Shown piece after piece: positions 44,308 to 53,155 of a DNA stretch of 59,893 nt (position 1 is the stretch's first letter; every line of letters starts with the position of its first letter). The position numbers and the translations under genes are program-made. Under the pieces are notes generated by a model. The model had not been told where the DNA came from, ran no database searches, and saw nothing but the letters and a program-made list of their open reading frames with translations. Source of the stretch: Caldilineaceae bacterium bin5 (GTDB taxonomy: Bacteria > Chloroflexota > Anaerolineae > Caldilineales > Caldilineaceae); contig MPML01000025.1 in NCBI GenBank assembly GCA_002238445.1, positions 1-59,893 of the forward strand. The letters are read 5' to 3'.

Positions 44308-45360
44308 TCAGTCTGACGCCAGCTGGCCGCCATGCGCCTCGTTCAAACGCAACGCGCCCGCGGCCTCGCCAAATAGCGCGCTGTACGCCGGCCCGCCCGC
44401 GTCCAGCGCCGCGGTCGGGTCCTCGCCTCGCAACAGGAACTCTTCGATGCGGTCGCAGCACTGATGTACGATCGCGTCCTTTGCGCTCCGATCGGTCTCG
44501 CGGTCAATGATCGCCTGGACCTTTCTGACCAGCGCATTATACTGGCTGGCCGACAGTACCCTCGCAATCCGCATGAAACGATCCCGGCCGGGCGGGCGCG
44601 GTTCCGGCTCCGCCGCCGTCTCTTGCGAGCTCGCGCCGTTGACTTTGGCAGTTGACGTTTTCACCATCTGTTCGGTGTCATTTCTTATTTCTCTTTTTGT
44701 TTCTTTTTTTACTTCCAACTTCTGACTGATCATTTTGATCGGTACGTACTGATCATTTTGATCACTACTACCGTTCATTTTGATCACTATGTGGTGATCA
44801 TTTTGATCACTATCGGGCAAGTTTTCCCGATTGCGATCATTCTGCACGGTATCGGGCAGAGCTTGTTCCCGATTGTGATCATTTTGCACGGTATCGGGCA
44901 GATTCCGTTCCCGGTTGCGGTCATTTTGCGCGGTATCGAACAGGTCCTGTTCCCGATTGTGATCATTTCGCACGGTATCGGGCAGAGTTTCCCGATTGTG
45001 ATCATTCTGCACGGTATCGGGCAGCGGGCGGCCGTTGACGATGGCTTCGATCACCTCTTCTCGGAAGAGGTAATGGTAGATCTTGCCGGGCCGCAGCCTG
45101 CCCCGCTTGTCGATGTAGGGCTGTTTTTCGCGCGTGATTAGGCCCTTGTCGGTCAGGGCGCGGGCCGCACGCCGCACGGTTTCGACCGGCAGCCCCGATT
45201 CGAACGCGATCGTCTCCTGGGTCGGAAAGCAGTAGCCTTCGCGGTCGGCTTGAATCAGAGCGCGGATAACCGTCAGCTGCGCGGGGGTCAGCTTGTGCCG
45301 TTCACGCAGATGCGTCAGCCCGCCGTTCTTCTCGATCCTCTGACAATCCTGATAACTCAT
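44308..45360 (-). CDS. HTH protein with internal tandem repeats (replication-initiator-like)
   Basis: A 350-residue protein; ATG 45360 follows GGGAGG with a six-base spacer. Residues about 24-80 form a winged-helix domain (LTPAQLTVIRALIQADREGY, CFPTQETIAFESGLPVETVR RAARALTDKGLITREKQ), as in initiator-like HTH proteins. Residues about 113-212 are tandem repeats of 13-15 residues (LPDTVQNDHNRE). The C terminus (LSASQYNALVRKVQAIIDRE) is helical. A plasmid-type role is suggested by the ParA remnant and palindromes beside it. Confidence 0.65.
   Translation of the reverse strand: MSYQDCQRIEKNGGLTHLRERHKLTPAQLTVIRALIQADREGYCFPTQETIAFESGLPVETVRRAARALTDKGLITREKQPYIDKRGRLRPGKIYHYLFREEVIEAIVNGRPLPDTVQNDHNRETLPDTVRNDHNREQDLFDTAQNDRNRERNLPDTVQNDHNREQALPDTVQNDRNRENLPDSDQNDHHIVIKMNGSSDQNDQYVPIKMISQKLEVKKETKREIRNDTEQMVKTSTAKVNGASSQETAAEPEPRPPGRDRFMRIARVLSASQYNALVRKVQAIIDRETDRSAKDAIVHQCCDRIEEFLLRGEDPTAALDAGGPAYSALFGEAAGALRLNEAHGGQLASD
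44725..45024 (-). repeat. In-frame tandem repeats rich in TGATCA palindromes
   Basis: The right part is made of five or six units of about 39-45 bp, each with CCCGATTGTGATCATT and GCACGGTATCGGGCAG (plus strand). The left part carries TGATCATTTTGATCA in several close copies. The DNA pattern looks like iterons placed inside a coding region. Confidence 0.75.
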
Positions 45361-45832
45361 TGTCGCCTCCCTTTCCCATGAAGAGAATAGGCCGCAGGGC
45401 AGGCAGGCAGACAACGCACAGTATTCGATTGTGGACTTGTGGGTTGTGGGTAAACATGTGGCACGTCTCTTTGCCGGGTATGCCGCCTGCCAAGCGGCAA
45501 TGTTTGATGGATCGATCCTATCACAGGGCCCGGGAACGACAAAACCCGCCGTTTGGCGGGCCTTGCGGACGGTTGGCGGGCCGTCGGGTATCAAACATAC
45601 CATCGAGCATAGAGACGGTAGCTCTCTGGATTTCGCCGCTCATTGGCTCCCCAGCGGCTGGGTCGACAATCGTTCGTCAGTGCCCCAATTCTACTCGACG
45701 CCAATTGGGGTGTCAAGTCTGTTCAGCGCCGAAGGCGCCCCATAGTCGCCGACTCGTCGCCGATTCGTCGTCCTATCGCGCAAATTGGCCACCCTTCTTT
45801 TGGACCGGACCCACCGAATACACCCTTTTGCG
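45361..45832. other. Region with inverted repeats, no gene
   Basis: Apart from the promoter region of the HTH gene, it holds two hairpins: CCCGCC/GGCGGG at 45545-45560 and CCCCAATT/AATTGGGG at 45683-45710. No supported frame. Confidence 0.55.
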
Positions 45833-45860
45833 CATATATTGATACATGTATCAATATATG
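45833..45860. promoter_or_regulatory. Perfect 28-bp palindrome
   Basis: CATATATTGATACA is followed directly by its exact complement. It lies about 60 bases before the ParA remnant, where partition operons carry their operator or centromere. Confidence 0.7.
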
Positions 45861-45920
45861 TTGAGTTGCATTATTTACATCGGGGAAGGATTTGGAGCGT
45901 GCCGGCGTCGGCAATCCGCG

Positions 45921-46233
45921 GGCCTGAGCGAGGACCAACCCTTTTCGGTTGTCGCTGTGCCCCGCAAAAACGTGCACAATGAAATCGCCCGTCAGAAGGC
46001 GTTCTAGGACTGGATAGTCATCGACGGAACGCCGCGCGACAACGCCGTCACCCGCTCCTGCCTGATCGCCGCCGACCTGGTCGTCATCCCGATTGAACCG
46101 TCGGCGCTGTCGGCCTGGGCCTCCGACCGGCGCCCACCGCAGGTTCAAGCAGCTGGCCGCGGCGCAGGAGACAACCATGTCCGACCTCTGCCGCGCCTGG
46201 GTGGAAGAGGCGCTGGCACATCATTTTGGCTAA
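45921..46233 (+). pseudogene. ParA-type partition ATPase remnant with a partner tail
   Basis: FSVVAVPRKNVHNEIARQKA F, a TAG, then DWIVIDGTPRDNAVTRSCLI and AADLVVIPIEPSALSAWASD, which is the Walker B and following part of ParA. A second frame then gives RFKQLAAAQETTMSDLCRAW VEEALAHHFG and TAA, like the ribbon-helix-helix part of a partition partner. The Walker A half is missing and there is a stop in the core. Confidence 0.75.
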
Positions 46234-46266
46234 TCGCGCCCAAGGACACCATTCACCACATCCCCC

Positions 46267-47040
46267 ATGAAACGATTTCTCAATTTCGTCTCACGCCTTC
46301 TCTTCATCATCGCGGTCGCTGTCGCCTTCATCCTGCTCGGTATTCTCGTGGTGCGGGTGGATGACCTGGCAAAGCAGGTCGCCGCGCTGTCAACACGCAT
46401 GCACGGGCTCGAGCAGGGGGGCGCGGCCCAGCCCGGGAGCGGTTCGCAGGGGGGCGCGCCGAGCAAAACACCCACGCGCACGCCCACGCCGACCGGGCCC
46501 ACGCACACGCCCGGCCCGACCCGGACGCCGACGCCCACGCGCACAGCGACCTTCACGCCGGTGCCTACCCCCTATTTCATCGTCAACAGCGACTGGGCCA
46601 ATGTCAGAAAGGGACCCGACCCCGAATACCCGATCATCGATGCCATCCCCAGGGGCGAGCAGCACGACATCGACGCCCGCAACCCCTCCGGCGCCTGGCT
46701 GGAGTTCTGCTGCGTGAAAGGGCAACGCGGCTGGATCTATGCGCCTCTCGTGGACGTAAACGTCGAAGTGACTGTAATTCCGACAGTGAGTGCCACCCCA
46801 ACCGTCCCGCCGTCGCCCACACCTACACCCACCAACACGCCGACACCACCCCCCACACCACCCCTCGTACCATCCCCCGGGTGTGACCCACACAATCCAC
46901 TCGGAGAGGATTGCGATTGTGGGGATTTCAGCACCCACCGACAAGCGCAGGCGTTTTTCATTGCCGCTGGCGGACCGGACAGCGACCCACACCGGCTGGA
47001 CGGAGATAGAAACGGCCTCGCGTGTGAACGCCTTCCCTAA
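46267..47040 (+). CDS. Membrane-anchored SH3b and Excalibur protein
   Basis: A 257-residue protein. An N-terminal anchor (FVSRLLFIIAVAVAFILLGI) leads to a short coiled coil, a Pro-Thr linker (about 65-102), an SH3b domain (about 103-165: WANVRKGPDPEYPIIDAIPR, GQRGWIYAPLV), another linker and a C-terminal Excalibur domain (about 205-257: CDCGDFSTHRQAQAFF, DPHRLDGDRNGLACE) with its calcium-binding DxDxNGxxCE. It should sit on the outside of the cell. Design as in the gene at 11511. Its end overlaps the DUF262 fragment on the other strand. Confidence 0.85.
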   Translation: MKRFLNFVSRLLFIIAVAVAFILLGILVVRVDDLAKQVAALSTRMHGLEQGGAAQPGSGSQGGAPSKTPTRTPTPTGPTHTPGPTRTPTPTRTATFTPVPTPYFIVNSDWANVRKGPDPEYPIIDAIPRGEQHDIDARNPSGAWLEFCCVKGQRGWIYAPLVDVNVEVTVIPTVSATPTVPPSPTPTPTNTPTPPPTPPLVPSPGCDPHNPLGEDCDCGDFSTHRQAQAFFIAAGGPDSDPHRLDGDRNGLACERLP

Positions 47041-47410
47041 TGATAGGGAAATCCATGGTTCGCCCGCGTTGGTCACGGGTGAGAACAGGACGGTCGAGAC
47101 GCAAGGACTGGAAGAGAGACGTGAGTCTCTGCTGTCCGTCCAGGATGAGCCGATCGGCTTCCCGATTCTTCGGTGTTGGTGCGCCTTCCAGGGGGCGCTG
47201 CTTAAATCGGACGGTCTCACCTCCCGCCCTGAGCATCATCACTGTGCCAATCGGATAGCCCAAGGAGATACTTGCAAGCAAGCTTCGAACGTGATCGTCG
47301 TCCCAAACCCACCCCCGCTGGAAATTAGGCAGTTGCGTACTCCCGTCCGCAGCCTCTCCGAGCATCCCGTCGAGTGATTCCTTCTCAACACGAAACGTCG
47401 TAATATTCAT
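46958..47410 (-). pseudogene. Truncated DUF262 (GmrSD-like) protein, N-terminal part only
   Basis: LPNFQRGWVWDDDHVRSLLA, SISLGYPIGTVMML and RLILDGQQRLTSLFQSL are the conserved N-terminal motifs of DUF262, the ParB-like nucleotide-using domain of GmrSD-type restriction enzymes. Normal members have 350 or more residues; here the family match ends at about residue 125 where the frame enters the 3' end of the Excalibur gene on the other strand. The gene is therefore a stump. Confidence 0.8.
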
Positions 47411-47512
47411 AATGGGCCCTCATAGACTCTGTTTCCCGCTGCGACCAAGAGAAGCTATCCCCCTGCATGCATGCCACCTTGAGCACGGCGCGATTATCGC
47501 ATGCCGGAATAA

Positions 47513-49015
47513 TCACGATATGAACCCACTCCAATGACGCAGTGCAATACTTAACGGCGTCTCGATCCAAGTAGTGAATCGCGGTGCAACAGTTTCGACA
47601 TCCCCATCCCACGTGAAGGTAAACGAATCGACGGTGCAATTATAGAAATCGGGATCGGACGGTTCTTCAGAATCTTCCATTCTGTCTTTGACGATTTGCG
47701 CAAAAGCAGTCGCGGCCATAATCCCGGTTAGCTGTCGGCCTACATGATGAAGGGAGATAACAAATATAAGGCGCGGTATTCCAGACTGGTTCTCTGGATT
47801 GATGGATAATTTGGTAAAGAACCTGTCTTCATTCAAGTTAGCCCAATGACTGGCATCCCTCGCAGTTTGAACCACCTGTGCCCGGTACCGGTGTTCTTTG
47901 TTGTTGTCTGGCCCGCCCACATCGATGACGCAATCTACAGTAAGGCCAGCTTCACGAAGCTGCTGACGAATCGGAGCGTCTTGAGATTCCAGATATGTTT
48001 TGGCCGTCTCCCGCAGGGAAGAAGCGACACGATTGACCGAGCGCAACTGAGCTAGTCTATCTCGTTGCCGCCGCCTGATCTGCCCGGCTATATGATCCAG
48101 AACCTGACTGACCATGCCGGAGTCTGTGACAGGCTCCGGCTCACCCAATGCCTCAAAGATCATCTGTCTTTCCAATCGAACAATGAACTGAACGAACGGA
48201 TTGAGATCGCCGGCGTCAGCAGACTCTAGACAATCGATATACTGTTTTCGATCGTCCCGTGTTACAACAATGGGCAAGTACTCTTCCTTTACCAAATGCC
48301 AGGTTAGCAACGCTCGTGCAACTCTTCCGTTTCCATCTTGAAACGGGTGAACTTGTGTGAATCGGTGATGCAACCAGGCTGCAATCAGGAGCTTGTGATA
48401 GCTGTCGTTTGCCGTCTCGAATTCGTGATATAACTTGACTAGATTATCGATTTCGCTATCTACTTGGTCAGGAGGACAGTACTCATGAATCTGGCCGTCA
48501 GGCCGGGTTGGATTGTTGGGTTGCGTCTTGAAACCACCCTTATCCAGTTCGGTTTCGAAAACATGACCGAACTGATTAACAGCACTGTAGGTGGCTTGGT
48601 TTCGAGTCAATAATTGATGGAGTTCTCTGATGTAATGCCCGGAAAGCGGTCTCTCGTGTCTGATGGATTCAGTCACAAATTCTGCCGAATCCTGATGATC
48701 TTTCAAGACTTTGACGAGATCCTGGGGATCACGGTCCGTGGCAGTGCGATCAATCAGGTCTGCGATGAGGCCGTGTTCTACGAGGGTTTGGGTTGTGCCG
48801 CGGTCAATAGTGTAAAGCCCTTCTATGATTCCTGTTTCAATCGCCCAGCGGCGGTCCAGGCGCTCCAGAAAAGCCCTGTAAGCGTCAGGATTTGATTGCT
48901 CGCGTTGTCTACGAAAGCGCAGCCACTGCTGGTGAAGCGAGTCAATCTCTTGGAAATCCATATTGGAAGTATGGGTGTTAAGGCCCTCTAAAGGCTGCCA
49001 CTTGTGTGCAGGCAT
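47513..49015 (-). CDS. Fic-domain protein with its own inhibitory helix
   Basis: A 500-residue protein. The Fic motif HPFQDGNGRVAR is at 223-234, with the catalytic His 223. An N-terminal inhibitory motif of the (S/T)xxxE(G/N) type is TGIIEG at 61-66, so it is a class II Fic protein. Fic enzymes usually attach AMP to target proteins. The C-terminal 200 residues are not recognised. The start could also be Met 19. It lies next to the DUF499 gene; membership of a defence operon is inferred from position only. Confidence 0.88.
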   Translation of the reverse strand: MPAHKWQPLEGLNTHTSNMDFQEIDSLHQQWLRFRRQREQSNPDAYRAFLERLDRRWAIETGIIEGLYTIDRGTTQTLVEHGLIADLIDRTATDRDPQDLVKVLKDHQDSAEFVTESIRHERPLSGHYIRELHQLLTRNQATYSAVNQFGHVFETELDKGGFKTQPNNPTRPDGQIHEYCPPDQVDSEIDNLVKLYHEFETANDSYHKLLIAAWLHHRFTQVHPFQDGNGRVARALLTWHLVKEEYLPIVVTRDDRKQYIDCLESADAGDLNPFVQFIVRLERQMIFEALGEPEPVTDSGMVSQVLDHIAGQIRRRQRDRLAQLRSVNRVASSLRETAKTYLESQDAPIRQQLREAGLTVDCVIDVGGPDNNKEHRYRAQVVQTARDASHWANLNEDRFFTKLSINPENQSGIPRLIFVISLHHVGRQLTGIMAATAFAQIVKDRMEDSEEPSDPDFYNCTVDSFTFTWDGDVETVAPRFTTWIETPLSIALRHWSGFIS

Positions 49016-49070
49016 AACTCAGATTTCCCTATCTACACGATTCATCGATTGTTCTCTACGTCCGACCTGC

Positions 49071-49218
49071 TAGAGTTCGTTGACGTTTGTCTGAAAGGCG
49101 ATCGGCGAAGGCAAAGTACAGCTGATCGCGAACGGCTGCGCACAGAAAATCCGATCCCGCCCTTGGTGTTCTCCGCGCCCCTCTGCGTCCCTCCGCGGAC
49201 ATAAAAGCAGTTCTCCAC
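49071..49218 (+). repeat. Dispersed element B, copy 3
   Basis: TAGAGTTCGTTGACGTTTGT, CTGAAAGGCGATC, GCTGCGCACAGAAAATCCGA and TTCTCCGCGCCCCTCTGCGT CCCTCCGCGGACATAAAAG. It lies between the stop of the DUF499 gene and the start of fic. Confidence 0.85.
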
Positions 49219-49279
49219 TTCACTTCGCGGATCAATCGGTTTTGTCTGTCATCGGCATAACCAACCCTCCACGCACCCC

Positions 49280-52200
49280 TCACCGCAACCCACCCCTTCC
49301 CAACCTCAACGCCTCCAACGCCTCCGAAAGCAACGCATTTATCCTCTCCACCTTCTCCCCGTCAGGCTCCTTTTCACCCCCAAACTCAATCCGAACCTTG
49401 AACACGATCCGATCCCCAGCCGCGGCTTCCAGAATCTCCGGCATCAGCTCTGCAAGGTCCTGTATCCCGTGCCCCTCCAACGTCGCCTCGGCCGTTAGCA
49501 CCCCCTCCTGGTAGTCATCCTTGAAGTCCCGGATCACGCCAGGCTTGGCCGTCGGCGTCTGCAGCAGAACACCTTGAGCCCCCGACAGATCCGTATCCAG
49601 GGGAGCGCTCCCTTCAGCCAGCTCCAGCCACTGCGCGCGAATCCCTTCGCCAATCGCGGATCGAACCGCGCTCCACGGCAGATTCACCCCCCGCTTGGCT
49701 GAGATGGCGGTCATGATGGCCAGCGCACTGCTCTTGCCGTCCTTCCACGCATCCGCAATCTCCTCCGCCATCAACTCGCCCACCGCAATCGGTTCCAACG
49801 GCGGTCTCAGTACGGCTGACGGAGCAAGTACCCCGGCGGGGATCGGTTCGCCCAGGATCGAAGCGGGACCGTTGGTCATCCATACTGACCCCTGGGCGAC
49901 CGCCTGCGAAATAGCCTCACTGACCTGGTCCGGCTCACACGCCGGAATGAAAAACGTATCCTCGTACCCCTCCATCGGTACCTGCACGGCACGTTCGCCC
50001 GCGAAATAACTGTGCACGGACTGAACGCTGATCTCATCCCCCTGCCAGAGCTCCGGGAGCACACCGTACGCAAGCAGCGCCGGTTTGAGGTCGCTAAGCG
50101 TAGCCGACACCGGCAGACAGACCTCCAGGCTCGGTTCACGCATCACGCTATCATCGATCCGTGTGCGCCAGTAGCTCTTGTACGTCCGGTCGGGCCGCAT
50201 TGTGCGCCCCACCCAGATTCCGCTCTCGATTCCTTGGACAACTGTGTCCAGAATCTCCTTATGGCGTAGCATTTTAGGCAGTCTGGCGTTCTCAGCGAAG
50301 GCGCCCACCAAGTTTTTCACGCGCCGCGCCGGCTCGCCCTCGCGCCACAGGTCATAGGGGCCGTTCGGCATCATCGCCTCCGCGCTGATCGCCGTCTCCT
50401 GGATGCGGGCGCGCCGGTCGGCTTTGATGGTCGTGAAGAGCGGGTCGCCGGTCGCCGCGATCCGGAAAGCGTGGACATCATTGGCCTCGTTGACGGTGAC
50501 AACGATCGAATAGGCCTGCCTGATGCCGTCTGAAATGCGCTCGCCGGCCGCCCGCGTCTCCGCGACAAGCATCTGCGCACGGATCTGATCAATCGGCTGA
50601 TCCTTGAGCTGCGTACCGACCTCCTGCCAGCCAAGATGGTGCCGAATGCGATCTCGGGCGCTCTCAAGTCCATCCTTGGAGGGAACAGCCAGAACGACAG
50701 CGTTGCGATAGACGCGCGGGCGGTCCGCCGCCGTCGTCTCTTTGATGAAGCGTATCGCCTCCGCGCTCGGCTTGCCGGACTCCGAAGCGGCCCCGGGGCC
50801 GAGGACGGCAAAATGAAACTCGCCGTCGTCCTGCACGTCCCTGGGCGCCTGTGGCAGTGTATGCACCCGGGCGCCCGCCGCAGCCGCGCCGCCCGTCAAA
50901 GATTTCTCTTTGCGTATCGCCTCGATGAGCTGGGATTCGATCAGCTGGGGCGGGACCCGGTTCCGGCACGCGTCGTCGTGCATCTGCCGCAAATTGGGAC
51001 GGTTCCCCAGCCGCCAGGCCTTGGGCAAATCCTCCGCGCCGTCGCCGCCCCCTCTGTCTGCGCCCATCTCCACCTCATCCAGAAACCAGGACAGATAAGT
51101 CCAGCGCACCAGCGCCTTCTCCAACTCGATCTTGTCAGGCCTCATCGTGCCCAGCAGCAGCAGCAACGCCCGCGTCTGCGCCTTCTGCCCGACCGGTTGA
51201 GAGCTGAGAAAGACCGAAATGACTGCCTGTTCTAACTCTCGACCGTTCAGGCCGCTCGTGTCCGATTGAATCGCCCGCGCTTTGTCCAGTTCGCCTTCGA
51301 GGATCGGCCGCCACGCCTGGTGGCCGCCGGCGCTTGCTTCGGCAGTGGCGATGGCGGCCAGGTCGCTGGTCGCTTCGGCCAGTTCCCCCTCCCCCGGCCT
51401 GTTCAGAAAGACGTTCGGCCCTACTAGGGGGTTGGTATCCCACTTCTCCGCGTCCCGCAACGCGATCGCAAAGGTGCGCAGGATCCCGCGCGTACGCTGG
51501 AATCCATCCATCTGGGTCCAGCGGCTGTAGAAGATTTCGGTAAGATCAGGGTGAAAGGGATAGCTTCTGAGATATCTATCCTCGGTTGCCTTGCGCCCCT
51601 TCTTAGTCTGTGCATCGAGCGCAGCCAGGCTGCTTACGACCGCTGTAACGTGCGAACTGAAGCGACCCGGGTCACTTATCGACTCCGGTTTGAAGAAGCG
51701 CCGCCGCAGGACCTCGGACACATCCTCCCGGCTCACCGGGCTGGCGTCCTCCTCCGTCTGGCGCCCGAAGACTTCAGACACCTCGCGCAGGATCTCATTG
51801 CCCAACCGGTCGTGCTTGCCGGGATCGGAGGCGAGCAACGAGGCAACCATCGCGCAGCGGTCCACCTTGACGACCGCCTGCGTCAGATATTGAAAAAAGG
51901 CGACCATGCGCCCGCGCGCCGATTGCTCGGTCTCGACCTGCGCCCGCAGATACATCAACGCTTCGTCCAGGAGTACGAGCGTGGAGAGCCCTTCCTCCTG
52001 CGGCTTCGATAACAGACCAACGATCAGGGGTTCCGCCGGCGGCGTGTCTCGCTCCTCATCTTTTCCACTGGCACTGATCATGCGCAACCCGTTGGCTCCA
52101 GCCAGTTGATAGGCAAGAACGCTCCAGGGATGCCTGAGCATCCTGGTGGACCCGTCGGGCGCGGGTGTCTCTACGCCCAGCTCAAAGTCGATCTTGTCGA

Positions 52201-52609
52201 AACAGAGCGCGGCGACCCGCGCGTGCGGCAACCGAAAGTCGATATGCGCTTTGAAGTCATGCACGGCCGGCAGGTCCGGCAGCGTGGAAGGGTCATGGAC
52301 AAGATGGCGCAAGGTGATCAATGTGTGCGTCTTGCCGCCGCCATAGGTGACCGACAGCTTGCGATAGGCCTTGTCGCTGCGGCCCGCCAGGCGCATCGCC
52401 ACGTCCCGCACCAGCTCGCGCAGGTTCAACGTCGGGTAGGTCAGGGCGAAGAACTCGGCCGGATCTTCGTAGACCTTGCGCTGTCCCTTCTGCAGCAACA
52501 CGTCATACAGATCGGCGGCAAAGACGGCCAGCGACAGCTCGCCGCTCTTCAGATCGTCGCGCAGGCTTACGACCTCGTGCCAGGGTGTCAAACTGCGTTT
52601 CTTGCTCAT
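49280..52609 (-). CDS. DUF499 P-loop ATPase
   Basis: A 1109-residue ATPase of the DUF499 family. The start MSKKRSLTPWHEVVSLRDDL at 52609 follows AGAGGA. Walker A is VTYGGGKTHT (about 88-97), Walker B STLVLLDEALMYL (DE about 215-216). AKRGVNLPWSAVRSAIGEGI and the C-terminal IRDFKDDYQEGVLTAEATLE are also family-like. DUF499 genes often accompany DUF1156 methylases in predicted defence loci; the ATPase may drive DNA movement or signal transfer. Here the methylase lies 3.5 kb upstream. It is flanked on both sides by element B. Confidence 0.88.
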   Translation of the reverse strand: MSKKRSLTPWHEVVSLRDDLKSGELSLAVFAADLYDVLLQKGQRKVYEDPAEFFALTYPTLNLRELVRDVAMRLAGRSDKAYRKLSVTYGGGKTHTLITLRHLVHDPSTLPDLPAVHDFKAHIDFRLPHARVAALCFDKIDFELGVETPAPDGSTRMLRHPWSVLAYQLAGANGLRMISASGKDEERDTPPAEPLIVGLLSKPQEEGLSTLVLLDEALMYLRAQVETEQSARGRMVAFFQYLTQAVVKVDRCAMVASLLASDPGKHDRLGNEILREVSEVFGRQTEEDASPVSREDVSEVLRRRFFKPESISDPGRFSSHVTAVVSSLAALDAQTKKGRKATEDRYLRSYPFHPDLTEIFYSRWTQMDGFQRTRGILRTFAIALRDAEKWDTNPLVGPNVFLNRPGEGELAEATSDLAAIATAEASAGGHQAWRPILEGELDKARAIQSDTSGLNGRELEQAVISVFLSSQPVGQKAQTRALLLLLGTMRPDKIELEKALVRWTYLSWFLDEVEMGADRGGGDGAEDLPKAWRLGNRPNLRQMHDDACRNRVPPQLIESQLIEAIRKEKSLTGGAAAAGARVHTLPQAPRDVQDDGEFHFAVLGPGAASESGKPSAEAIRFIKETTAADRPRVYRNAVVLAVPSKDGLESARDRIRHHLGWQEVGTQLKDQPIDQIRAQMLVAETRAAGERISDGIRQAYSIVVTVNEANDVHAFRIAATGDPLFTTIKADRRARIQETAISAEAMMPNGPYDLWREGEPARRVKNLVGAFAENARLPKMLRHKEILDTVVQGIESGIWVGRTMRPDRTYKSYWRTRIDDSVMREPSLEVCLPVSATLSDLKPALLAYGVLPELWQGDEISVQSVHSYFAGERAVQVPMEGYEDTFFIPACEPDQVSEAISQAVAQGSVWMTNGPASILGEPIPAGVLAPSAVLRPPLEPIAVGELMAEEIADAWKDGKSSALAIMTAISAKRGVNLPWSAVRSAIGEGIRAQWLELAEGSAPLDTDLSGAQGVLLQTPTAKPGVIRDFKDDYQEGVLTAEATLEGHGIQDLAELMPEILEAAAGDRIVFKVRIEFGGEKEPDGEKVERINALLSEALEALRLGRGGLR

Positions 52610-52798
52610 CTTGTCCTCTTTGCACACAACTGAATCTTCTGCAGCTGCCTGGGTGCGCAGGCCCATTGGTATCTGGAATTTGTCCAATAACGTTGAATAG
52701 AAAGGGGGGTATCTCCGCTTACCTTCCTGGGAGCATTAGGTAGGAATACGGAGCGAGTTGATATGGCGGTAACCTCTGCTTCTGTATGCAGACTGAAT

Positions 52799-52945
52799 TA
52801 GGGCCCGTCGACCTTTGTCTGAACAGCGATTTCCGGGGGCAGAGTGCGACTGATTCGCGAGCGGCTACGCACAAAAAATTCGATACGCCCTTGGTGTTCT
52901 CCGCGCCTCTCCGCGTCCCTCCGCGGACAAAATGATGTTCTTAGT
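52799..52945 (+). repeat. Dispersed element B, copy 4
   Basis: TAGGGCCCGTCGACCTTTGT, CTGAACAGCGATTTCCGGGG, CAAAAAATTCGATACGCCCT and TGGTGTTCTCCGCG ... GTCCCTCCGCGGACAAAATG. The rest of 52610-53155 is promoter-like sequence for the DUF499 gene without another frame. Confidence 0.85.
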
Positions 52946-53155
52946 GGCCCTACTGCATTGTTCTCATCGGACTGCTTTGGGGGACGACAGGCGGCAACAG
53001 CGACGCATCATCATTGTCCTGCCGCCGCCGTATCTCCCCGGCCAGCTCGACAAAACGGGCATAGCTGCCGAAACGGTACGTTGTTCGCTCGTCTTTCGAT
53101 ATCTGTCTCCACTTCTCTTTGCCGGTCCCTTTCCAATAGGCGATTATGTCGAATT

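Noticed and set aside
46390..47220. 276-codon minus-strand frame opposite the SH3b/Excalibur gene
   Set aside because: Shadow of Pro-Thr-rich coding sequence; the real minus-strand fragment (DUF262) is in another frame.
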